64,000 nt of DNA from Sphingomonas folli (GTDB lineage Bacteria > Pseudomonadota > Alphaproteobacteria > Sphingomonadales > Sphingomonadaceae), in assembly GCF_019429525.1 (NCBI RefSeq), contig NZ_JAHXZL010000008.1, positions 172,027 through 236,026 on the forward strand. The letters run 5' to 3'. The notes beneath the pieces were generated by a model that saw nothing but the letters and a program-made list of their open reading frames with translations, was not told the DNA's origin and searched no databases. Every line of letters begins with the position of its first letter. Positions within the stretch are counted from its first letter, which is position 1. Below are positions 8,110-16,642 of this stretch, in pieces. The position numbers were made by a program, and so were the translations under genes.

Positions 8110-8988
8110 CTACAGCATGGGAAGCCGACGCGGCGGTGGTCCGGATGGAAAGGCCGTGTCGATCCGGTCGAGTTCGGCTTCAGTCAGCTCCAGCAGGCCG
8201 GCGCCCGCGTTCTCGGTGACATGATCCGCGTTTGAAGCTTTGGGAATGGTGAAGCTGAACGGGTGCCGAACCAGGAAGCGGAGCGCCACCTGGCGCGGCG
8301 TCGCCCCGTGATCGGCGGCAATTGCCGCCAGTACCCGCCCGGCGGGAGAACGCGCTTCGGGGAAGCTGCCATGGCCGAACGGGCTGTAGGCGACGGTTGC
8401 GATGCCGTGCCTCTCGCACCATGGCAGCACCGCATATTCGATCGCGCGTTCCTCCAGATTGTAGAGGACCTGATTGCACGCGATTCGACCCTCGCCGCCC
8501 GCGTTCCACGCTGCCTTCAGGTCGGGCACGTCGAAGTTGCTCACCCCCCAGGAGAGGATCTTGCCCTGTTCGCGTAGCCGCTCGAAGCCGGCGAACGTCT
8601 CCTCCAGCGGGTGTGAACCAGGCCAGTGCAGGAGGTAACAGTCCAGCCGGTCGGTGCGCAGGCGCGCGAGCGACCGCTCGCAGGCCGCCACCGTCCCGGC
8701 ACGAGAGGCATTGCTCGGCACCACCTTCGAGACCAGAAAGACCTCGTCACGCCGGCCCGCAATGGCCTCGCCGACGACCGTTTCGGCCTCTCCATACATC
8801 TCGGCCGTATCGATATGCGTCATGCCGAGATCGAGGCCCCGGCGCAGCGCGGCGATGGCCGTCGGCCGATGCGCGTCGTCGATATACCAGGTGCCCTGGC
8901 CGATCACCGCGACGTCGAGCGCGGCGTCACCGAACGGCCGGCGCTCGATCCCTTCTTGCCCCGGCAGCGGGCGATCCGCGACCCTCAT
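8110..8988 (-). CDS. Aldo/keto reductase
   Basis: A 292-residue NADPH-dependent oxidoreductase with the (beta/alpha)8 aldo/keto reductase fold, cytosolic. Signature segments: GMTHIDTAEMYGEAE carries the catalytic Asp and Tyr, LVSKVVPSNAS carries the catalytic Lys, DCYLLHWPGSHP carries the catalytic His, and SNFDVPDL and FTIPKASNADHV are coenzyme-binding. ATG 8988 is used because it overlaps the stop codon of the upstream PfpI gene by 4 bp; a longer frame to 9213 runs antisense-like through that gene. The pair is translationally coupled and fits a carbonyl-stress or general-stress role. Substrate is not predictable. Confidence 0.9.
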   Translation of the reverse strand: MRVADRPLPGQEGIERRPFGDAALDVAVIGQGTWYIDDAHRPTAIAALRRGLDLGMTHIDTAEMYGEAETVVGEAIAGRRDEVFLVSKVVPSNASRAGTVAACERSLARLRTDRLDCYLLHWPGSHPLEETFAGFERLREQGKILSWGVSNFDVPDLKAAWNAGGEGRIACNQVLYNLEERAIEYAVLPWCERHGIATVAYSPFGHGSFPEARSPAGRVLAAIAADHGATPRQVALRFLVRHPFSFTIPKASNADHVTENAGAGLLELTEAELDRIDTAFPSGPPPRRLPML

Positions 8989-9560
8989 TCGCCGGCCGCC
9001 TGCCGCGATGGTCCGCGTGCTGCGGCGAACAGCGCGATCGCCTCGCGGTTGAAGGCGGGGATGTCGTCGGGCTTGCGGCTGGTGACCAGACCCTGATCGA
9101 CAACGACGTCCCTGTCGATCCACGCCGCACCCGCATTCTCGAGATCGGTCTTGAGCGAGGGCCACGAGGTTAACCGCCGCCCGCGCGCCGCCCCCGCTTC
9201 GATGATCGTCCAAGGCCCGTGACAGATCGAGGCGACGGGCTTGCCGGCATCGAAGAACGCCCTCGCGAACGCGACCGCGCCCGGCAGCGTCCGCAGCGCA
9301 TCGGGATTGATGACGCCGCCCGGGAGCAGGAGCGCGTCGAACGCATCCGGGCGAGCGTCGTCGAGGTGAACGTCGACGGGAAACGTGTCACCCCAATCCG
9401 TGAAGTCCCAGGCCTTCACTTCGCCGCCCATGGGCGACACGAGCGTGGTGTCGGCGCCCGCGGCGTCCAGCGCGTTGCGCGGTTCGGTCATCTCGACCTG
9501 CTCGAAGCCGTCCGTCACCAGGATCGCCACCTTGAGGCCGCTTAGCGTCTGCGAGGCCAT
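8985..9560 (-). CDS. DJ-1/PfpI family protein (type 1 glutamine amidotransferase-like)
   Basis: A 191-residue single-domain protein of the DJ-1/PfpI superfamily. The nucleophile elbow is SICHGPW with Cys113 followed by His114, and Glu20 (DGFEQVE) is the conserved acidic partner; LLLPGGVINPD is the usual glycine-rich loop. Members include protease-like stress proteins and glyoxalase or deglycase candidates. It is cytosolic, with no signal peptide. It is the first gene of a two-gene unit with the aldo/keto reductase (4-bp overlap), so both may handle reactive carbonyls. The exact activity is inference. Confidence 0.9.
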   Translation of the reverse strand: MASQTLSGLKVAILVTDGFEQVEMTEPRNALDAAGADTTLVSPMGGEVKAWDFTDWGDTFPVDVHLDDARPDAFDALLLPGGVINPDALRTLPGAVAFARAFFDAGKPVASICHGPWTIIEAGAARGRRLTSWPSLKTDLENAGAAWIDRDVVVDQGLVTSRKPDDIPAFNREAIALFAAARGPSRQAAGE

Positions 9561-9596
9561 GTCGTTCTCCGATTCAGGTTCGGGGTCTGACTGCGG

Positions 9597-9917
9597 TTAC
9601 CGTTCGCGCCGGGGCAGTGGGCCGTTCGAGGCGAAGACTCGACCTTTCGAGACCAGCGCGCCCGGGATGGGCGCCCGGCGCACGCAACACCCGCACCCGG
9701 CGGGATGCGCCGTCCGGGGCATGGGATCGCTCTTCCTCTCGCGTTCGACGGAGGTTCGCAGGCCGGTTTCGCCACTCGCAAGGGCGGGTGCGCCGAGCAG
9801 GGTTCGCGCCGCCGGCGCGGCGCAGGCCGGGCAGTCGCATGGCTCGCGATACTGGGCCATCGGTCGCATCGCCGTGAACGGCCCGCATTCGGCACAGCGA
9901 TAGTCATAGATCGGCAT
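9597..9917 (-). CDS. FmdB-family zinc ribbon protein
   Basis: A 106-residue small protein starting MPIYDYRC, the hallmark of the FmdB/CxxC_CxxC_SSSS zinc ribbon family. Zinc ligands are probably Cys8, Cys11, Cys29 and Cys32, with Cys27 as an alternative. A second Cys cluster (GCGCC near residue 70) and a basic tail follow. FmdB proteins are presumed regulators or accessory factors and often sit beside formamidase or dehydrogenase genes. Here it lies 59 bp downstream of the zinc alcohol dehydrogenase gene on the same strand. ATG 9917 has GAGGA upstream. The molecular role is unknown. Confidence 0.82.
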   Translation of the reverse strand: MPIYDYRCAECGPFTAMRPMAQYREPCDCPACAAPAARTLLGAPALASGETGLRTSVERERKSDPMPRTAHPAGCGCCVRRAPIPGALVSKGRVFASNGPLPRRER

Positions 9918-9976
9918 GGCGTTCCTCGATGATCCGAAAGGGCGGCGGAGCGGCCGCGGCCGCCCCGCCTTCGGCG

Positions 9977-11131
9977 TCACGCGGCGTTTTTGAGCACCAC
10001 CTTGGTCCAGCCATCGTCCCGATCGTCGAAATGCTGGTATGCGGCCGGCGCCTCGTTCAGCGCGAGCGCGTGCGACACGATGAAGGAGGGTTTGGCGCGC
10101 CCGGCGAAGATCAGGTCGCGCAATTGCCGGTTGTAGGCCTTGACGTTGCACTGGCCTGTTCCGATCGACTGCCCCTTGAACCAGCACAGGCCATAGTCGA
10201 ACACGATCTCACCCTGCGCGTAGAGCGGCTCCTGCGGCGCCGGGTCCTGTGGCACGAACACACCGACGACGCCGATACCGCCGGTGAACTTCACCGACTT
10301 CACCAGATCGTTCATCGTCATGTTGGGGTGCTCCTGCCCCTGTGGGTCATGCGCCTGGTAGCCGACGCATTCGCAGCCGCGGTCGGCACCTTCGCCGTTG
10401 GTCAGGTCTAGTACCCGATCCACTGCGGGACCCTTCGAATCGTCGATGGCGATGGCGCCGATCGATTCGGCCAGCCGCAGCCGGTCGGGATGGCGGTCGA
10501 CCACCATGACCATCGCCGCGCCCTTTATCATGGCCGAATAGGCGGCCATCAGGCCGACCGGTCCCGCGCCATAGATGACGATCGTCTCGCCGGGACGCAG
10601 GCCGGCCAGCTCGGTGCAGTGCCAGCCGGTCGGGAAGATGTCGGCCAGCATCACATAGTCGTTCTGCCGTTCCTGCGCGTCCGGCGGCAGCTTGAGGCAA
10701 TTATAGTCGCCATAAGGAACCCGCAGCAGTTCGGCCTGGCCACCCCGATACGGCCCCATGCCGGCGAAGCCATAGGCGGCACCCGCCATGTTGGGGAAAA
10801 CGCTGCGGTCCGCCGTGGTCACGCAGAAGGCGCTCAAGCCGCGTTCGCAATTCCGGCAGAACCCGCAGCCAATATTGAAGGGGACGGCGACCCAGTCGCC
10901 AACCTTCACGCGATCGACCGCGCTGCCCACCTCGATCACCTGTCCCAGATTCTCGTGCCCGAATACGCCGCCCGGCTGGAAGTCGGTGCGCCCCTCGTAC
11001 ATGTGGAGGTCGGAGCCGCAGATGTTGGTGCTGGTGATCCTGACCAGCACGTCGGTCGGCTTCTCGATCACCGCGTCGGGAACGTCCTGCACCGCCACGT
11101 CGCGGGGCCCGTTATAGACGACTGCTTTCAT
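9977..11131 (-). CDS. Zinc-dependent alcohol dehydrogenase, formaldehyde dehydrogenase-like
   Basis: A 384-residue medium-chain dehydrogenase. Catalytic zinc: Cys38 in NICGSDLH and the GHE of FGHENLG. Structural zinc: the four-Cys lobe CGFCRNCERGLSAFC. Cofactor: Rossmann motif GAGPVG with VVDRHPDR, consistent with NAD(H). Length, the long insertion and the sequence DYNCLKLPPDA resemble glutathione-independent formaldehyde dehydrogenase/dismutase. It is preceded by an excellent ribosome binding site (AAGGAGGA before ATG 11131). It probably forms an operon with the FmdB-like gene. The role is aldehyde or alcohol oxidation; formaldehyde specificity is inferred from family similarity only. Confidence 0.88.
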   Translation of the reverse strand: MKAVVYNGPRDVAVQDVPDAVIEKPTDVLVRITSTNICGSDLHMYEGRTDFQPGGVFGHENLGQVIEVGSAVDRVKVGDWVAVPFNIGCGFCRNCERGLSAFCVTTADRSVFPNMAGAAYGFAGMGPYRGGQAELLRVPYGDYNCLKLPPDAQERQNDYVMLADIFPTGWHCTELAGLRPGETIVIYGAGPVGLMAAYSAMIKGAAMVMVVDRHPDRLRLAESIGAIAIDDSKGPAVDRVLDLTNGEGADRGCECVGYQAHDPQGQEHPNMTMNDLVKSVKFTGGIGVVGVFVPQDPAPQEPLYAQGEIVFDYGLCWFKGQSIGTGQCNVKAYNRQLRDLIFAGRAKPSFIVSHALALNEAPAAYQHFDDRDDGWTKVVLKNAA

Positions 11132-11183
11132 GACATCCTCCTTGTCGATACCGATGATGCGCTGGATGGGTGAGACCGGATCG

Positions 11184-11570
11184 TCAGTGGTTCACCTGAC
11201 CGCTTTGACCGGGCAGCTTGAAAGCGAGCACGTCGGCGTGCTCGATCTGGGGCGGGCTCGCGAACAGCTCGGGCGTGCGAGCGACGAGCGCGCGTCCAAC
11301 CTTGCCGGCAAGATGGACAAGGCGGCCCGCGTCGTTGGGGAAGGTATCGAAGATCGCGAAGTCTTCCCGAGCGAACCGCACGGCGTACCAGGTTCTCGTG
11401 TCGTGCTCCTCCAAGACCGCTTCCAGCCCACCGCGCAGAAAGGCGTCGACCTCGTCGCCCTTCCCCGGCTTCGCCGTCAGGCGGACGAACAGAGCCTTGG
11501 CCACTCCCGCTCTTGGCCGATCGGTCGGCGCGGCGGTGCTACGCGATGTGTCAGATGCGGTGTCGTCCAT
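11184..11570 (-). CDS. Antibiotic biosynthesis monooxygenase (ABM) domain protein
   Basis: A 128-residue protein. After a polar Thr/Ser-rich N-terminus (about 20 residues), one ferredoxin-like ABM domain is seen: KALFVRLTAKPGKGDEVDAF, then TWYAVRFAREDFAIFDTFPN and a C-terminal beta strand. ABM proteins are small cofactor-free oxygenases or heme-degrading enzymes, but many have no assigned substrate. The start ATG 11570 has GAAGGAG upstream. It lies 52 bp upstream of the alcohol dehydrogenase on the same strand, so it may lead that operon. It is probably part of the redox and stress group around it. Confidence 0.82.
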   Translation of the reverse strand: MDDTASDTSRSTAAPTDRPRAGVAKALFVRLTAKPGKGDEVDAFLRGGLEAVLEEHDTRTWYAVRFAREDFAIFDTFPNDAGRLVHLAGKVGRALVARTPELFASPPQIEHADVLAFKLPGQSGQVNH

Positions 11571-11696
11571 ACCAAGCTCCTTCAGGTGTCAGGACGGTCT
11601 TGCAGGCATCGCGAGCACGTGAGCATTCGCACCTTCCCTAAGGAATCTTACGTGGACCTGGGGCTGACGCACGCGGTCGGGATGGTCGAGGTACGA

Positions 11697-12353
11697 TCAG
11701 ACCGCCCCATTCTGCCCGGGTATTCTGATCTCGAAGCACTTCGACCCGTCCTCGTGCTGGATGAAGACGCCGTCGGCCGAAGCGACAAGGCGCTTGACCA
11801 ATGACAGGCCCATGCCGTCCTTTCGGGCGCGATCAGTCGCGGGAAACGGGACGCCGTTGTCCTCGACCAGGATCGCGGCGTCCCGCACCCCGTTGCGACG
11901 CACCGATATGCGGATGTGGCCGGCCATCCCCTCCTGGAACGCATGCTTGATCGCGTTCGTCGCCAGCTCGTTGACGACGAGCGCCAGCGCGGCAACGTGT
12001 TGCGGGCTGAGCCCCTGCACGTCATATTCGGTATGCAGCGAGATGAGGATCGAACGGGGCTCGGTCTGGCTCAGCAGCGCCTCGCACACCTGTTGCAGCG
12101 CGCGTTGCAGGCTGCTGGGGTGCCGCTCGTTCAGATCGCTTCGGGCCTGCGCCAGGACCGCGACCCGCGCCATGGCGTCCGCGAGCGCATCGCGCGCTTC
12201 GGTATTCGTAGCGCGCCGGCTCTGCATGGACAATAGGCTGACAACAAGCTGCAGGTCGTTGCTGGATCGATGATAGGTCTCGCGCAGCAACAGGTCGTCG
12301 CTCGCGGCGGAGCGGCAGGCATATGGCGAGCTTGACGGCTTTCCGTCGATCAT
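11697..12353 (-). CDS. Orphan HWE/HisKA_2-type sensor histidine kinase without sensor domain
   Basis: A 218-residue kinase core. The phosphoacceptor region is ETYHRSSNDLQLVVSLLSMQ with His28, typical of the HisKA_2/HWE class found in alphaproteobacteria. The ATPase domain shows VVNELATNAIKHAF (N box), VEDNGVPFP (G1) and GMGLSLVKRLV (G2). There is no transmembrane helix and no PAS or GAF domain, so the input must come from a partner. The neighbouring multi-PAS LuxR regulator, 163 bp upstream on the same strand, is the obvious candidate. In related bacteria such kinases feed the PhyR/EcfG general stress response; no PhyR or EcfG is in this window. Confidence 0.85.
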   Translation of the reverse strand: MIDGKPSSSPYACRSAASDDLLLRETYHRSSNDLQLVVSLLSMQSRRATNTEARDALADAMARVAVLAQARSDLNERHPSSLQRALQQVCEALLSQTEPRSILISLHTEYDVQGLSPQHVAALALVVNELATNAIKHAFQEGMAGHIRISVRRNGVRDAAILVEDNGVPFPATDRARKDGMGLSLVKRLVASADGVFIQHEDGSKCFEIRIPGQNGAV

Positions 12354-12516
12354 CAGCGTTCACCTCAATTTCGATCGGGCTTCCGAAAGCGAACCGACGT
12401 GGAGGCTGCTTGATTCTTCGATCACGGTCGGGATCTGAACCCTGCCAACGGCGTCGCCCTTCGGTCGGCAAGGCAATCCTTCCCGATGGCCGGCGGAGGC
12501 GGCATCCGGATAAGCC

Positions 12517-14781
12517 CTAGGTAGGCTTCCGCGCCTTTCCGGCGGTGCCCGACGGCGCGATCCCCGCGGCGAGCGCGATCTGGCCCAATTCGGTCAGGCT
12601 GCCGGCGCCCAATTTGGTCATGACCTGGGCCCGATGCAGTTCGACGGTGCGCGGGCTGATACCGAGCCCCTGGGCGATGACCTTGTTGGTGCCGCCGTCG
12701 ACCAGGCCCACCAGCACCTCCCGCTCTCGCGCCGTCAGCCGGCCGATCTGCGCACTCGCTTCCTCGTTGCGGGTCGCGGGTCGAATGGCGGCCTGGCACT
12801 CCGCCAGAACGACGGCCAACTTGTCTTGCAGGAGAGGCTCATCACTGGCCAGGATAAAATCGACAGCTCCGGCTTTCATGGCGGTGACGGCGGCTTCGGC
12901 CCCGGCGGTGCGATCATCCAGCGCGATCGTCGGCAAGGCGATGGAGCGTGCCTTCAGCTCACGCGGGATCGAAAGACCGTCATCCCTTTGCTGGCGAAGA
13001 TCGACCAGGACACACCCGGCTGACAGCACGGGCGCGATATCGAGAAAGACGGCCGCGCTGTCGAAAATGCGGGCATGATAGCCGATCGCACGAACCAGAC
13101 CCGCGAGACCGCGCGCTGTCGGGCCCATGACGCTGACGATGTAGACCTGCCGACTGTCCTCCTTGGTCAGGTCCTCGGCGATGCCGCCGATACGCGTGAT
13201 CGCGCCATGGTCGTCTCGAATGGGGAAGCTGGTGTCGCGCAACCACCGCACGCCGTCGTCGGGGGCGCGCACGATCCGGTACTCATATTGCGTGACCTCT
13301 CCGCCCTTCACGCTGTCGAAAGCGCGCAGCACCCCCGCCCGATCGTCCGGGTGCACGCCCTCCATCCAGGCCTCCAGATCGCCCGGCGCCTGTTCGAGCG
13401 ACACGCCGAAGATGCGCTCGAAGGCGGCGCTCCGATAAAGGATCGCGCCCGACGCCGTCTCCGCGATCCACAGCAGGTTGCTGCTGTTCTCGGCGAAGCT
13501 GCGGAACTGTGCATCGCTCGCCCGCACGGCGGCTTCGTTGCGGCGCTGCTCGGAAACATCGATCGCAGCGCCGATGAAGCCGATCGCTCGATCATGCCGG
13601 AACTCCGTCCGACCCGACGTCGCGATATGACGGGTGATGCCGTCGTTTTGCCCGATCACGCGATACTCGATCGCGTAGCGACCATCGCCCGCCGGATCGA
13701 CGCAAGCGGCGATGGCGTCCCGAACCAGCGCAAAATCGTCCGGATGAATACCTCTCTCGTACACCGCCATGTCGACCGGATCGTCGGGCGCGAGACCCCA
13801 CATGCGGCGCAGGCGCTCGTCCCAGTCGAGCGCGCCTGTCACCGGATCCCATGAATAGATGCCGAGGCCGACCAGATCGGTGGCAGCACGCAGACGCGCT
13901 TCGCTGCGCTTCGAGGTCTCTTCGAGCGATCGCCGCTCGCTGGTGTCACGCGACACGCCCACGACGAGCTCGACCGAACCATCCTCGGCGCGGATCGGAC
14001 CCCAGAGATAGGAGAGATACGCGGCGTGGCCCGTCGTACTTTCGAAATATACCTCGTCCTCCACGATGACGGCGTCCTTGAAGACGCGGTCCATGTCGTC
14101 GTTCAAGTGCCTCGCCAGCTCGGGCGGATAGCCCAGATCCTCGAAGTTGCGGCCGATCATTTCCTCTGCCGTGAGCCCGAACAGGGCGAGCATCACGGGA
14201 TTGGCATAGGCGAAGCGGCGCTCTGCATCGAAGGCGTAGACATAGTCAGGGATCGACGACAGCGTCGCTTCCAGGAAGCGTGACTGGCTGGCGTATCTCG
14301 CGGCCACCGCTTCGATCTGCTCGGACGCGCGCTTCAGATCGTCGATGTCCTGCACGACGACGATCGCTTCGTCTCCATCGGCACCTTCGCGGCGGAAAGG
14401 CACCGCGCTGACGCGCAACCAGCGCTCCGGCCCGTCGTCGCTGCCGTATAGGAAGTCGATGCCCGGCATGACGCGCTCGCCCCGCAGCGCGCGGGCACCG
14501 GGATAGTCGCTGGGCGCGATCAGCCGGCCATCAGCGTCGTACCCCCGCCAGCGCCGCGTCTCCGCCGGCTGGCGCGAAGGCAGACGGTCGATGCGTGCAT
14601 AGTCGCGAAGGGTCTGGTTGAAGTGGGTCAGATTGCCGTCGCGATCATAGACTCCCACCCCGAGCGGCAGGTTTTGGAGCACCGACGCGAGCAGCTTGCG
14701 CTCGTCGCGCAGCGCGCGTTCGGCGTGGTCGCGTGCGGACAATCCCGGGCCGGTCTCGTCGCTGGATTGATCGTTTGACAT
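12517..14781 (-). CDS. Multi-PAS, pseudo-receiver, LuxR-type transcriptional regulator
   Basis: A 754-residue cytosolic one-component-like regulator. Four PAS units occupy about residues 35-150, 165-285, 295-415 and 425-545 (PAC motifs such as GGIAEDLTKED). A FixJ-like receiver follows (about 550-660), then a LuxR/GerE helix-turn-helix (LTAREREVLVGLVDGGTNKV, then IAQGLGISPRTVELH). The receiver keeps the phosphoacceptor-position Asp (VLVDLRQQ) but lacks the N-terminal acidic pair (it reads VYIVSVMG) and the Lys switch (it reads FILASDE), so it is probably not phosphorylated normally. No kinase domain is present. It is near the orphan HWE kinase. Ligand for the PAS domains is unknown. Confidence 0.86.
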   Translation of the reverse strand: MSNDQSSDETGPGLSARDHAERALRDERKLLASVLQNLPLGVGVYDRDGNLTHFNQTLRDYARIDRLPSRQPAETRRWRGYDADGRLIAPSDYPGARALRGERVMPGIDFLYGSDDGPERWLRVSAVPFRREGADGDEAIVVVQDIDDLKRASEQIEAVAARYASQSRFLEATLSSIPDYVYAFDAERRFAYANPVMLALFGLTAEEMIGRNFEDLGYPPELARHLNDDMDRVFKDAVIVEDEVYFESTTGHAAYLSYLWGPIRAEDGSVELVVGVSRDTSERRSLEETSKRSEARLRAATDLVGLGIYSWDPVTGALDWDERLRRMWGLAPDDPVDMAVYERGIHPDDFALVRDAIAACVDPAGDGRYAIEYRVIGQNDGITRHIATSGRTEFRHDRAIGFIGAAIDVSEQRRNEAAVRASDAQFRSFAENSSNLLWIAETASGAILYRSAAFERIFGVSLEQAPGDLEAWMEGVHPDDRAGVLRAFDSVKGGEVTQYEYRIVRAPDDGVRWLRDTSFPIRDDHGAITRIGGIAEDLTKEDSRQVYIVSVMGPTARGLAGLVRAIGYHARIFDSAAVFLDIAPVLSAGCVLVDLRQQRDDGLSIPRELKARSIALPTIALDDRTAGAEAAVTAMKAGAVDFILASDEPLLQDKLAVVLAECQAAIRPATRNEEASAQIGRLTAREREVLVGLVDGGTNKVIAQGLGISPRTVELHRAQVMTKLGAGSLTELGQIALAAGIAPSGTAGKARKPT

Positions 14782-14916
14782 CCGCCCGCCCCCCGCGGGC
14801 AGAGACCCGCCAGATCGCTACCATAAGGTAGTTGGGTAAGGTTCCTAAGGGTTTTCACCTATTTGGCCAAATCATAGCCGATCCTAGGTCGGTCTCGTTC
14901 CATCGAGGAGACCGGC

Positions 14917-15444
14917 ATGAGCACCGCAGTTCGGCAAGACCCGCCTGGGGCGGCGCTCGATGCCTCCGCGCATGCCGCGGTCACGATCGACCGCCCGGCC
15001 GACGATCTTCGCACGCTCTGGCTCGATCCTCGGACGCAGGCCCGCATATGGGCACATTTCGCCGATGTGACCGCGCGCGACGACGGCACCGCCGACTGGA
15101 TCGCTCGCGGCCCGGCAGGCGGGCAGTATCGCTGGCGCACGAAGATCATGGCCACCAGCCCGGACGATATCCGCTGGGCCTCGCTGGACGGCGCCGACGT
15201 GCCGAACACCGGCGCGCTGGCGTTGCGCCCGGCGCCGGGCGATCGCGGCACCGAGCTTCATCTCGATGTGCGGTTCGATCCGCCCGGCGGGATCATCGGC
15301 AAGGCGGCGAGCAAGCTGTTTCACATCGTGCCCGGCGAGATCGTGCGGAAGGCGCTCTACCAGTTTCGCGCCCTCGCGCTGACCGGCGAGATCCCCACCA
15401 CCGATCCACAGCCTGCCGCCCGCCAGGGCGGGGCCGACCGCTAG
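14917..15444 (+). CDS. SRPBCC (START/Bet v1-like) family protein
   Basis: A 175-residue protein with a single hydrophobic-cavity SRPBCC fold: AAVTIDRPADDLRTLWLDPR at the start, HFADVTARDDGTADWIARGP as the second strand pair, and a C-terminal amphipathic helix (EIVRKALYQFRAL). It resembles cyclase/dehydrase-type proteins linked to membrane or stress genes. It has no signal peptide. ATG 14917 is preceded by GAGGAG. It ends 11 bp before the zinc alcohol dehydrogenase start, so the two are co-transcribed, divergently from the PAS regulator. The regulator might control them, but no operator is recognised. Confidence 0.82.
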   Translation: MSTAVRQDPPGAALDASAHAAVTIDRPADDLRTLWLDPRTQARIWAHFADVTARDDGTADWIARGPAGGQYRWRTKIMATSPDDIRWASLDGADVPNTGALALRPAPGDRGTELHLDVRFDPPGGIIGKAASKLFHIVPGEIVRKALYQFRALALTGEIPTTDPQPAARQGGADR

Positions 15445-15455
15445 GAGCCGGGCCG

Positions 15456-16619
15456 ATGCGCGCACTTTGCTGGAATGGCGTCAACGATCTTCGCGTTGAG
15501 ACCGTCGCCGACCCCGAGATCCTCAATCCCCAGGACGTGATCCTCAAGGTCCGCCTTACCACCACCTGCGGCTCCGACCTGCACCTCATCGACGGGCTGA
15601 TTCCAACGATGCGCGAGGGCGATGTGCTGGGTCACGAGTTCATGGGCGAGATCGTCGACGTCGGGCGCGACGTCACCAAGGTGAAGCGCGGCGACCGGGT
15701 CGTGGTCCCGTCCTTCATCGCGTGCGGAAAATGCTGGTATTGCGCGCACGACCTCTACTCGCTCTGCGATACCAGCCACCCCAAACCCGAGCTGCAGGAA
15801 CCGCTGCTCGGCTATCCGACCGCTGGCATCTATGCCTATTCGCACGCCTTCGGCGGCTATGCCGGATCGCACGCCGAATATGTCCGGGTGCCGTTCGCCG
15901 ACACCGACTGCTTCGTCGTGCCCGACGGACTCCCCGACGAGGACGCGCTGTTCATCTCGGACGCCGCGCCGACCGGCTTCATGGGCGCGGACTTCTGCAA
16001 CATCCAGCGCGGCGACGTGATCGCGGTCTGGGGCTGCGGTGGGGTGGGCCTGATGGCGCAGCAGAGCGCGATGATCCTCGGCGCCGAGCGCGTGATCGCG
16101 ATCAACCAGTACCCGGAACGGCTGGCGCAGGCGGAGGCGTTCGGCGCTACCCCGCTCGACTTCACCAAGGTCGACGTGGTCGAGGCGCTGAGGGAACTGA
16201 CGGGCGGACGAGGCCCGGACGCGTGCATCGATGCCGTCGGCATGGAGGCGGACGGCACGGGCACGCAGCATGCCTACGACCGAATCAAGCAGGCGCTGTA
16301 CATTGAAACCGATCGCGGCGCTGCGCTGCGTCAGGCGATGCTCGCGGTCCGTAAGGGCGGCACGCTGTCGATCCTCGGCGTCTATGGGGTGCTGGACAAG
16401 TTTCCGCTCGGCCTGTTGATGAACAAGGGCGTGACCGTGCGGACAGCGCAGCAGCACGGTCAGGCCTATGTCCCGCGCCTTCTCGACCACGCCTTGCGCG
16501 GCGAACTGACGCCGGCGGCGCTCGCTACCCATCGCTTTTCACTGGAGGACAGCCCGGCGGGGTATCGCATGTTCAAGCACAAGGAGGATGGCTGTCTCCG
16601 GGCGGTGTTCGCACCGTGA
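15456..16619 (+). CDS. Zinc-dependent alcohol dehydrogenase (threonine/formaldehyde dehydrogenase-like)
   Basis: A 387-residue medium-chain dehydrogenase. Catalytic zinc: Cys38 (TTTCGSDLH) and GHEFMGE. Structural zinc lobe: CGKCWYCAHDLYSLC. Coenzyme motif GCGGVG with INQYPER following the second strand, so NAD is likely. The sequence PTGFMGADFCNIQRGD and the conserved EAVGMEADG-like region (here DAVGMEADGTG) place it with the glutathione-independent formaldehyde/alcohol dehydrogenase-like group. ATG 15456 follows GGAG closely and starts 11 bp after the SRPBCC gene. It is a paralogue of the enzyme at 9977-11131 but clearly diverged. Substrate unknown. Confidence 0.88.
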   Translation: MRALCWNGVNDLRVETVADPEILNPQDVILKVRLTTTCGSDLHLIDGLIPTMREGDVLGHEFMGEIVDVGRDVTKVKRGDRVVVPSFIACGKCWYCAHDLYSLCDTSHPKPELQEPLLGYPTAGIYAYSHAFGGYAGSHAEYVRVPFADTDCFVVPDGLPDEDALFISDAAPTGFMGADFCNIQRGDVIAVWGCGGVGLMAQQSAMILGAERVIAINQYPERLAQAEAFGATPLDFTKVDVVEALRELTGGRGPDACIDAVGMEADGTGTQHAYDRIKQALYIETDRGAALRQAMLAVRKGGTLSILGVYGVLDKFPLGLLMNKGVTVRTAQQHGQAYVPRLLDHALRGELTPAALATHRFSLEDSPAGYRMFKHKEDGCLRAVFAP

Positions 16620-16642
16620 AACGGCAGCGGAGGCGGGGCTAG

